A stretch of 12,978 nucleotides of DNA from Geobacter sp. UBA2189 (GTDB taxonomy: Bacteria > Desulfobacterota > Desulfuromonadia > Geobacterales > Pseudopelobacteraceae). Below the pieces are notes generated by a model. That model was not told the DNA's origin. It did no database searches and saw nothing but the letters and a program-made list of their open reading frames with translations. The stretch covers positions 1-12,978 of the forward strand of contig DCVL01000050.1 of NCBI GenBank assembly GCA_002328035.1, written 5' to 3'. This document shows, piece by piece, positions 1 to 7,300 of this stretch (position 1 is its first letter; each line of letters starts with the position of its first letter). The translations under genes were made by a program, and so were the position numbers.

Positions 1-510
1 AAAACGACAGTCGATAAGCGCAGTTTTTATTGTGGTGTCCTGAGATGCCATCTCAATGCAATCCGCAGGGGTTCGAACGGAATATCCTACATCAAGGCGG
101 AGATCCCAAAGGAAATAGAGCAGTTTCTGGGCAAGGGATTCAACCGTTTCCGGCTTAACAGTCCCGTCATGCAGAAACATTATATCAACATCGGAATAAG
201 GGTTCAGCTCCCCTCTTCCATAACCACCCACTGCAACAAGCGCCAGATGCCCGGTCAGCAGCCAGCCATCCCCTTTCAGTTCATTAAGGATACCGCTGTA
301 GAGAGATTCAACTACTATATCCATAACAGAGGAAAGATCATGTACCACCTCTGTTCCGGTGGCGCCTGATTGATGGCGCTCCCGTATCTCGTTATGGGCA
401 GAGAGTATATACTGCTTGCAGGCTTCCAGTATTTCCGTTCGGCGTTCATCAAAACTGCGGTTGTCTTCAGGAGGAAAAAATTGTGTGCACGGGACAGAAT
501 AAGAATCCAT
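1..510 (-). CDS. glnD: Bifunctional uridylyltransferase/uridylyl-removing enzyme GlnD, N-terminal part (cut by left edge)
   Basis: GlnD is the cytoplasmic nitrogen sensor that uridylylates PII proteins when glutamine is low and removes UMP when glutamine is high. My translation gives 170 residues from an ATG at 510-508, open to the window edge. The nucleotidyltransferase signature is clear at residues 94-113: GGYGRGELNPYSDVDIMFL, with the Gly-Gly loop and the metal-binding Asp-x-Asp pair. It is followed at about 131-151 by a WDLRLDVGYSVRTPADC stretch typical of GlnD. The HD and ACT domains would lie beyond the edge. A Shine-Dalgarno AAAGGA lies about 10 nt before the ATG. The start is 30 nt after the corA stop on the same strand, so co-transcription with corA is likely. 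A related DUF294-type nucleotidyltransferase is the alternative, but the motif spacing favours GlnD. Confidence 0.88.
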   Translation of the reverse strand, partial: MDSYSVPCTQFFPPEDNRSFDERRTEILEACKQYILSAHNEIRERHQSGATGTEVVHDLSSVMDIVVESLYSGILNELKGDGWLLTGHLALVAVGGYGRGELNPYSDVDIMFLHDGTVKPETVESLAQKLLYFLWDLRLDVGYSVRTPADCIEMASQDTTIKTALIDCRF

Positions 511-540
511 TCCTTGTAATTCCTTTAACTGCGCAATGGT

Positions 541-1494
541 CTACAACCAGCCTTTGCGCTTGAAGATATAGAGAGGCAGAACTGCAGAGACAACAATAAG
601 ACAGAGAGCAAGCGGATAACCAAATGCAAAATTCAACTCAGGCAGATATTTAAAGTTCATCCCATATATGCTGGCAATAAGGGTTGGCGGAAGAAATATG
701 ACTGACATAACGGTAAATATCTTTATTACCTTGTTCTGCTCAATGCTCATAAAGTTCAGAAACAGATTCTGAAGATAATCAAGGCGTTCAAAATTGAAGT
801 TGGCAGAAGTAATAAGAGAGTTTACATCCTTGATCATGATACTGAAATCACTCTTGAGAGCAACAGGGATCTTGCCGCTTTTCAGAAGTGATGACAGAAC
901 TCTCTGCTTATCGGTAAGGTTCTCTCTGATAGTAATATTTGATGCCTCAAAATCGGCCATATATGAGAGAAATTTCTTTGTATCGTCAAAGTTGCTTGGA
1001 TTAAGACGGGCAATGCCCGCTATCTCGCGAGACACAGCCTCCAGGGTATCGGCATCATCCTCGATCCTCATCTCAAGAATGCCGCCCATAACACGCGCGC
1101 CATCGGTATAATGGCTTGGGTTAAGCAGCAGTTTGCGGGTAAAATCACCAAACACCGGCAGTTCAATAAACCTGATTGTTACCACAAAGTTATCCTTAAG
1201 CGTAAAAGAGACCGATTCGTTGCTGGCAGTAGTACCACTTTTAACAAGAAAGTAAGTATTGATGGTAATGCCAAACTCATCTTCCCAATACCTGGCACTA
1301 AACTCAATCTCCTCGGCCTCCTGCCTTGTAGGCAGATCCAGTCCAAGCTTTTTATCCAGTTCACTGACTTCCGCCATAGTTGGAGTCAGCATATCAACCC
1401 AGATCAACTGTTTTGATGTAATAAGATCAATCTCATCACCGCTGATAAGGTGGCTTGAAATGACGCCGTTTGCATTGTAATAGACCTTGATCAT
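541..1494 (-). CDS. corA: CorA-family magnesium/divalent cation transporter
   Basis: This is an inner-membrane pentameric channel for Mg2+ (or Co2+/Ni2+) uptake. The 317-residue product has a long cytoplasmic N-terminal domain rich in helices, then two membrane segments at about 255-276 and 291-311. Between them is the family signature YGMN at 277-280, which forms the selectivity loop, and a short basic tail (FKRKGWL) ends the protein. This is the usual CorA length. The start at 1494 is preferred over an ATG 15 codons upstream because AGGAGA at 1501-1506 sits 6 nt before it, and the residues after it (MIKVYY) resemble a normal CorA start. The gene is divergent from smpB, has a promoter at 1552-1580, and probably continues into glnD. 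A Zn2+ exporter of the ZntB type is less likely but cannot be excluded from sequence alone. Confidence 0.92.
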   Translation of the reverse strand: MIKVYYNANGVISSHLISGDEIDLITSKQLIWVDMLTPTMAEVSELDKKLGLDLPTRQEAEEIEFSARYWEDEFGITINTYFLVKSGTTASNESVSFTLKDNFVVTIRFIELPVFGDFTRKLLLNPSHYTDGARVMGGILEMRIEDDADTLEAVSREIAGIARLNPSNFDDTKKFLSYMADFEASNITIRENLTDKQRVLSSLLKSGKIPVALKSDFSIMIKDVNSLITSANFNFERLDYLQNLFLNFMSIEQNKVIKIFTVMSVIFLPPTLIASIYGMNFKYLPELNFAFGYPLALCLIVVSAVLPLYIFKRKGWL

Positions 1495-1551
1495 GCGATA
1501 TCTCCTAAAAAAAGAGCTTGTAATTACAGGAATAAACAAAATTGACGTCTC

Positions 1552-1580
1552 TATATAGTCTGTGGGTAAACAGTTGTCAA
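1552..1580 (-). promoter_or_regulatory. sigma70-type promoter of corA(-glnD)
   Basis: Read on the minus strand there is a perfect -35 box TTGACA (1575-1580), a 17-nt spacer, and a -10 box TATATA (1552-1557). Transcription would begin near 1545, giving a leader of about 50 nt before the corA start at 1494. The boxes are seen directly; promoter activity is inferred. Confidence 0.6.
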
Positions 1581-1673
1581 CCTCAGTAGCTGCTGTAGAG
1601 ACAAAGCTTTTGTGACATTTTTGAAACGTTTCCGATATTCCCTTTTTATCATCGCTCTGATAAGGTAGCTAAC

Positions 1674-2129
1674 ATGTCTGAAAAATTAATCTCCGCAAAT
1701 AAACGGGCTTTCCACGAATATCATATTGAAGAACGACTGGAAGCCGGAATAGTTCTGGTAGGAACCGAGGTAAAATCGCTTCGTGCGGGAAAATCAAACC
1801 TTACCGATGCATTTGTAATTGTACGCTCCGGAGAGGCATGGCTCCACAATATGCATATCTCCCATTACGAATTCGGTAACCGCCAGAACCATGAACCGGA
1901 GAGACAGCGCAAGCTTTTGCTCCACAAAAAAGAGATTGAAAAACTTCATGCAAGGATAAGACAGGACGGCTGTACAGCAGTACCACTTAAGCTCTATTTC
2001 AAGGACGGCAAGGTAAAGATAGAGATTGGACTAGCCAAAGGCAAAAAGCTACATGATAAACGGGAGGATCTGAAAAAGAAGGATCTAAAACGTGAACATG
2101 CAAAAGAGTTTAAAATTAAGACCAGATAG
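1674..2129 (+). CDS. smpB: SsrA-binding protein SmpB
   Basis: SmpB binds the tRNA-like domain of tmRNA and delivers it to stalled ribosomes in trans-translation. The 151-residue product is of standard length. It starts with the conserved NKRAFHEYHIEE stretch (residues 9-20), continues with GTEVKSLR (30-37) of the OB-fold core, and has the conserved AKGKKLHDKRED segment at 121-132. It ends in a lysine/arginine-rich tail that, in the family, folds into the empty mRNA channel. AAGG at 1662-1665 is a suitable ribosome-binding site. The gene lies 31 nt upstream of its RNA partner ssrA on the same strand, a common pairing. No frameshift or truncation is visible, so the phage insertion has left it intact. 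Confidence 0.97.
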   Translation: MSEKLISANKRAFHEYHIEERLEAGIVLVGTEVKSLRAGKSNLTDAFVIVRSGEAWLHNMHISHYEFGNRQNHEPERQRKLLLHKKEIEKLHARIRQDGCTAVPLKLYFKDGKVKIEIGLAKGKKLHDKREDLKKKDLKREHAKEFKIKTR

Positions 2130-2137
2130 CATATAAT
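2109..2137 (+). promoter_or_regulatory. Candidate promoter of ssrA
   Basis: A perfect -10 box TATAAT (2132-2137) is preceded, with a 17-nt spacer, by a weak -35 TTTAAA (2109-2114) inside the 3' end of smpB. Transcription would begin near 2144, giving a precursor with about 17 nt to be removed by RNase P before the mature 5' end at 2161. Read-through from smpB is also possible. Confidence 0.45.
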
Positions 2138-2160
2138 AAGATTGTGGATCTTTGACAAAT

Positions 2161-2514
<354 letters not shown>

Positions 2515-2544
2515 ATTAACCGTCCGCCATGGTGCGGATAAGTC

Positions 2545-2579
2545 CAAAAGCCTCTGAGAAATCGGGGGCTTTTGCTTTT
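2545..2579 (+). terminator. Rho-independent terminator-like hairpin after ssrA
   Basis: CAAAAGCC (2545-2552) pairs with GGCTTTTG (2567-2574), extendable inwards with G-U pairs, and is followed by CTTTT. It lies 30 nt beyond the tmRNA CCA. Since it is on the element side of the presumed crossover, the element may supply the terminator that now ends ssrA transcription. Confidence 0.6.
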
Positions 2580-2647
2580 GTGTTGTACGTGGTTGTTCGT
2601 TTTGGTATGCTTGAATCCGGTTGTTTTGCGGGTGTTTTATCCATAAA

Positions 2648-2680
2648 ACCACCCCAAAAAATTTCAGACCACCCCAAAAA
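2648..2680 (+). repeat. Two direct repeats, 20-bp period, in front of the integrase gene
   Basis: ACCACCCCAAAAA occurs at 2648-2660 and again at 2668-2680, exactly 20 bp apart (about two helical turns). The second copy abuts the integrase Shine-Dalgarno. The position between attL and int and the helical phasing suggest arm-type integrase binding sites. Binding there could also regulate int. The function is inferred. Confidence 0.5.
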
Positions 2681-2693
2681 GGAGGTAAGCCTA

Positions 2694-3926
2694 ATGCCAA
2701 AGCGGGTTTTACCATTATCGAATCTGAAGATTAACAAGGCCAAGCCACAGGAAAAAGAGTACCGGCTGTTTGATGGTGGCGGGCTGTATCTGGCCATTAC
2801 CCCATCAGGTGGTAAGCTCTGGCGGATCAAATATCGTTTTGAGGGTAAAGCCAAGGAATTGCACCTCGGAGCGTATCCCTTTATCACTCTGGCTGAGGCC
2901 CGGCAGAAGCTGCTGGATACCAAACGGACAATTGCAAGCGGGGTTGATCCTGGGGCTGTGAAGAAGGCTCAGAAGCAGGCCCGGCTTAAAAAAGAAGCCA
3001 ACAGCTTTGAAGTTATAGCTCGTGAGTGGCATGGGCGGTATATCGGGCAATGGACGGAAGGTCACGCTGTTACCATCATGAGCCGTCTTGAGCGGGACGT
3101 ATTCCCGTACCTTGGTAGTGAACCGGTTGAAGATATCAAGGCTCCCATGGTGTTGAAGCTGCTGCGACGGGTAGAGTCTCGCGGGGCTTTAGAATCTGCT
3201 CACCGGATCAGGACCGTGATAGGGCAAGTGTTACGCTATGCAGTAGCCACCGGTAGGGCAGAGCGTGATTGTACCGGGGATCTGAAGGGAGCATTGCCTC
3301 CTGCAACCAAAACCCATCTGGCAGCTCTGACAGATCCTAAAGATGTCGCACCGCTGTTACGGGCTATAGACGGGTTTGAGGGTTCTTTTGTGGTTAAGTG
3401 CGCCCTACGTCTTGCCCCGCTATTTTTTGTGCGTCCTGGAGAACTTCGGCAGGCAGAGTGGACTGAATTTGATTTTGATGCAGCACAATGGAACATACCG
3501 GCAGAGCGGATGAAGATGAAGCTGCCGCATATTGTCCCTTTGTCAGAACAGGTCATAGAGATATTGAAGGAACTACAGCCATTGACCGGTCATAGCAAGT
3601 ATGTGTTCCCTTCCCACCGTACTCCCTTGCGTTGTATGAGCAATAACGCTGTTAATGCTGCCTTGCGCCGAATGGGGTTTGAAAAAGATGAAATGTGCGC
3701 TCATGGCTTCAGGGCAATGGCTCGGACGATCCTTGATGAAGTGATGGGGTTCAGGGTCGATTTTATTGAGCACCAGCTTGCCCATGCAGTACGGGATGCA
3801 AACGGGAGAGCTTACAACAGAACCGCTCACATTGAAGCCAGGCGGCAGATGATGCAACAGTGGGCTGATTACCTCGGTGAATTGAAGCATGGAGCAAAGT
3901 TAATACCGATCAGACAGGCAGGATGA
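2694..3926 (+). CDS. int: P4-type tyrosine integrase
   Basis: This is a site-specific recombinase that inserts and excises the element at ssrA. The 410-residue product has the N-terminal arm-DNA-binding domain of P4-like integrases at about 10-95, with FDGGGLYLAITPSGGKLW (26-43) and LGAYPFITLAEAR (58-70). A core-binding domain follows at about 104-200, and the catalytic domain at about 210-390. The visible catalytic set is R247 (FVRPGELR), a lysine at 274 or 276, H337 and R340 (AHGFR), H364 (QLAH) and the nucleophile Y374 (AYNRT). The start at 2694 is preferred over an open extension back to 2529 because a strong AGGAGGT (2680-2686) sits 7 nt upstream and the residues after it (MPKRVLPLSN) begin the family domain. 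All active-site residues are present, so the enzyme should be functional. Confidence 0.95.
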   Translation: MPKRVLPLSNLKINKAKPQEKEYRLFDGGGLYLAITPSGGKLWRIKYRFEGKAKELHLGAYPFITLAEARQKLLDTKRTIASGVDPGAVKKAQKQARLKKEANSFEVIAREWHGRYIGQWTEGHAVTIMSRLERDVFPYLGSEPVEDIKAPMVLKLLRRVESRGALESAHRIRTVIGQVLRYAVATGRAERDCTGDLKGALPPATKTHLAALTDPKDVAPLLRAIDGFEGSFVVKCALRLAPLFFVRPGELRQAEWTEFDFDAAQWNIPAERMKMKLPHIVPLSEQVIEILKELQPLTGHSKYVFPSHRTPLRCMSNNAVNAALRRMGFEKDEMCAHGFRAMARTILDEVMGFRVDFIEHQLAHAVRDANGRAYNRTAHIEARRQMMQQWADYLGELKHGAKLIPIRQAG

Positions 3927-3933
3927 TGGAAGT

Positions 3934-3963
3934 AAAGCCGTTCCGGGATTCCGGGGCGGCTTT
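3934..3963 (+). terminator. Terminator hairpin after int
   Basis: AAAGCCG (3934-3940) pairs with CGGCTTT (3957-3963), with an inner CCGG/CCGG pairing at 3943-3946 and 3951-3954, followed by a T-rich stretch. It begins 8 nt after the integrase stop codon. Confidence 0.65.
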
Positions 3964-3971
3964 GTTGTGGT

Positions 3972-4151
3972 TTATGGCAACCCATCGGTTACTTGCTTGA
4001 GGGTCATTACCAGTACCCGCAAGTCGCTTATTCGGTTGAGCTGTTCATTTCGTTTCAGGTGGCTCCACTCTTCAGCAAGGTCACTGACTTCACGATCCAG
4101 AATATTCAATAAGCATCCGGTGTAGAATGTGGGTGTTTGTATGTTGTTCAT
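3972..4151 (-). CDS. Small hypothetical protein (59 aa)
   Basis: I found this 60-codon frame by hand in the int-to-operon gap. It starts at ATG 4151-4149 and ends in TAA. The product begins MNNIQTPTFYTGCLLNILDR and is mostly predicted helix, with charged segments DREVSDLAEEWSHLKRNEQ and a hydrophobic RVLVMTL near the end. No family is recognised. It faintly resembles the small helical proteins of the right-hand operon in size and style. An AGGG about 8 nt upstream is a weak ribosome-binding site. Its ATG overlaps, as ATGA, the stop of a 31-codon frame (4148-4243) that lacks a good ribosome site. It is convergent with int and separated from the big operon by a hairpin at 4251-4282. Confidence 0.4.
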   Translation of the reverse strand: MNNIQTPTFYTGCLLNILDREVSDLAEEWSHLKRNEQLNRISDLRVLVMTLKQVTDGLP

Positions 4152-4209
4152 TGCTGTTGCCCTGCCAATCTCAGCTCTTTCAGCAGCTTGATATTGATGT
4201 TGCTTTTGT

Positions 4210-4234
4210 TCTGTCCGTAATTATTACGGACAGA
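4210..4234. promoter_or_regulatory. 25-bp near-perfect palindrome, possible operator or recombinase site
   Basis: TCTGTCCGTAAT (4210-4221) and ATTACGGACAGA (4223-4234) are perfect inverted repeats around one central base. There is no T-run after it, so it does not look like a terminator. Symmetry of this length is typical of a dimeric protein's binding site, such as a repressor operator. The binding protein is not identified, and I saw no second copy in the window. Confidence 0.5.
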
Positions 4235-4250
4235 CACCCCCATTAAATAC

Positions 4251-4282
4251 GAAAGCCGCCCTGGTTACCCTGAGCGGCTTTC
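4251..4282 (-). terminator. Terminator hairpin ending the late operon, possibly bidirectional
   Basis: GAAAGCCGC (4251-4259) and GCGGCTTTC (4274-4282) form a perfect 9-bp stem with a 14-nt loop, located 24 nt after the stop of the 1876-aa gene. T-rich sequence follows on both sides (stronger on the plus side), so it may stop transcription in both directions. Stem and flank resemble the hairpin after int at 3934-3963. Confidence 0.6.
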
Positions 4283-4306
4283 TTGTTGTCTGAATGCTGG
4301 CGTTCA

Positions 4307-7300
4307 TTATCCCTGCCGGTTCTGTTTCTTCCTGATCATCAGCGGATACAGAAGCCGTTTCTCTTCAGGCGTTGCCGCTTCCCATACCCGCTGTGCTTCT
4401 TCCAGTGACAGCCGCTTGAATGCCACCTGTACCGGAGCTATACGTGCGTTCTGTGCAATATGTCGAGCCTGTATGTTGCTAATCTTCCTCTGCTGTACTG
4501 CTTCGTTGATCTCCTGAATTGCCTGCCTTGGATCTCTCCGGGCAAGGCTGGTCAGGTGTGCAATCAGTTGGCCTTTTTCAAACTGTTCCTTGGTCTTGGT
4601 GCCTTGAGGCATCCTGCCTTGTACCAGTTCACTTGCCAGCTTTTCTGCTTTGGTCATGTTCATACTCGCAGGGGCTGGCATTATGCCGATCAGCGGGGCC
4701 AACATGGCTGCTGCTGAGCCACCACGCTCTTGTTCCTTGGCAACTCCTTTCATCCAGAACGGTACAAAGGCCTTAGCGGTAAAGCCTGCAACCTGCAGCA
4801 GCTGCCATGCCGGATTGTCTCCGCTGTGCCTGATCTCGGTACCGTAGTAGTCCTTGTTCTTGATTGTGTCACTGATCAGGGAAAGCATGGGGTGTGTCTT
4901 GTGCAATAGCGTGGTGCCTGGCTGCTGGACGTAGGCATATACGTCTTTCATGTAGGTGGGCAGCATGAACCGTTCAGGGTTGCCCTTTTCATCCTTCTTG
5001 CCGGTTTTAAAAGCAACCAGGTCTTTCCAATCGTCTGGTGGTTCCCCTGTAAACAGGGCGGTCAAGAGGGCATTGGCAACGGCGGTTGTTACCAGCATAG
5101 ACAGGGTATAGGCTGCCCGGTCTGTCAGTTCCGGTTTCTTTCCGGTAACAAGGCCTTTCATGTAGCTGGTCAGGTCTTTGATACCACCGCCCACTTCCAG
5201 AATGGTGCCGCCTGTCCAACCGGGTGCCCTGATGATTGCCTGGGTAAGGTTCTTCGCAATGCTATGAACAAAGAGGCGATCATACACCACTTGCCCCAGA
5301 CGGCTGTCCACGCGGTTCCATATCTGCTGCATGGCCTTGCGGGTCTGGTCATGGCTGGCGTTGGGGTTTTGCTTGCTCCATGAATGGGCCATTTCAGCAA
5401 ACACCCCAAACTTCTGCCGGGGCACCAGCCATTCAAGGATTGGTCTGGCTGATTGTTCCACCAGTGCCGGCAGCGCCCTGATTGCAGCACCGCCCTTGTT
5501 ACCGTCAGCCCACTTCTGCAGCAGCTCCTGGGTTGTATTGGTTTGAAAGCGGGAATCCATCAAGCGCCTTGCCCCTGCCATCTGCAGCCATTCCACAACC
5601 TGGGGCATTTCCTTTGCTGCCGCTGCATCACCCATCCATGCTTTTAATACCGTATCTCCCAGCTTAGGGTTCAGATACCATGCAGCCGGTGCCTGTTTCA
5701 GGTACTTGGTCGCTTCTTTGAAGTCTCCCCTTGCAAGAGCCTTGATACCAAGTGCCCCGTGGGATATGACCGCTTCCAGAGAGGTAAAACCGGCATGGAA
5801 AGCAGAGCCTACACCAAGTTGGAACTGGTTCAGCATGTTGGCGGCCTGCATGTAGCCACGGAAAGGAGCGCCCACGTACTTGTTGGTGTAAAGGCCTTGG
5901 GATAGATAGTTGTTAAAGACCTGGGCCACATCTTCACGGGCAACATAGCGGTAGCTGCTTACCTCTTCAGTCCCGCTTTCAGGGTTCATAAAGCCCTTCT
6001 TGGTCACCATTCCATACTTACCGGCAATGTCAGTGAAGCCGTCCGGCATTTTCTCTGCAGCCGGGATCAACTGTACCAGCTCGCTTGCTTCCATAGCTTG
6101 CAGGGCTATATGGGCATTGATGTACTTATCCATTTCAGCCAGCTTCAGGAACACCAGGTCAATCGGATTGGTTGATACCAGCTCGTGCTTGGCCTCAATC
6201 CCTGCCAGTACATCATCAAATACCCGGCCTTTGGTGAAGCCCTTTCCCCCTTCAAGTGGGCGTTTGGACAGGCGGCTGATGATCTCTTTCTTGGCATCCT
6301 CGCCACGCTTCCAGATATGGGGGAAGTAGTTCTCGCGGGTCTGCTCAAGGGCACCGGTACCAAGTGATTGCACCTTGGCTGCCTTCTCTTCAAACATGGC
6401 CTTGATGGTATCTGCCAGACGCTGCAGTTCAGGGTTTGCTTGCTGCTGTCCGGTATCCATACGCTGCATGAAGTCAATACGCTTGGCTTCCGGCATGGTG
6501 TTAAACAGTTTGTCGGCAAGGGTGGTTGAGTGCTGCATCAGGTCAAGCAGCTTGGCAGTGCTGCTGGTGGCTTTCTCAGCCTGGTCAACCGCCTTGTTCA
6601 GGTTGCTGATAAACTGCTCCTTGTACCGCTCCCGTGTTCCCATGCCTTCAATCAGGATCCGTCCCGCCTCTTCTGCTGCTTCACTTCTCTGCATGGGGGC
6701 TGTTGCAGCCTTCAGGCCATCCCATGAAGCGGCTAAACCTTCCTTGGCTGTTTTAAGGGCTGGTTTCAGATCGTCTTTAACAAAGGCTGATTTATCCGCT
6801 GTCTTGTTCAACCGTTCCACCGTTGCCTTAACCTGGGTCAGTTTGTTGCTGATCTCTTTCAGGGAGTAGCGGGGGGATTCGTTAGCGGTTGAGGGTTGCT
6901 GTTCCCAAGCCTTGCCGGTTGCTATCTGTTCCATAATCTGGCTGGTGGGGCTAAACAGGTTCCGAATTCTCTGGAAAAACTGGTAGATAGCCTGCAACCA
7001 GAGGTGCCCCTTTTTCTGCTCAAAGCTGCCGCTATCTTTCAGGCGTTGGTATTCCTGGGCTGCCGCCTCTTCTGTACCAAATTTGTCCAGCAGGGTTGCC
7101 CGCTGTTTCTCGTTCAGTGCCAATGCCATTGCAGCGTGAAAGGTTTCGTGGTGGATCTCGCCAGTCCCTGCTTCAGTCAGAGAGATAACAGCATCACGTC
7201 CCATACGTTGGAACATGGCCACCGGTACTTCGTTGGCGGTTGGTGTACGGCCATAGGATGCTTCAGCAGCCTTGCTGTTAAACTGGATTTCATCGGTGCC

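Noticed and set aside
2152..2157. TTGACA just before the tmRNA 5' end
   Set aside because: It could be a -35 box, but transcription would then begin inside the mature tmRNA, so it cannot be the ssrA promoter.
2529..2693. Open extension of the integrase reading frame 55 codons upstream
   Set aside because: It lacks a ribosome site, crosses the ssrA terminator and the repeats, and does not resemble the family N-terminus; the AGGAGGT at 2680-2686 fixes the start at 2694.
4148..4243. 31-codon frame starting MGVSVRNNYG that reads through the palindrome
   Set aside because: It has no Shine-Dalgarno sequence and part of it is only the palindrome translated. The ATGA overlap with the 59-aa frame is intriguing but not enough to call it a gene.
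6375..6869. 164-codon plus-strand open frame inside the giant gene
   Set aside because: It is fully antisense to a convincing coding region, with no ribosome site or recognisable protein features; long shadow frames are expected opposite such a gene.
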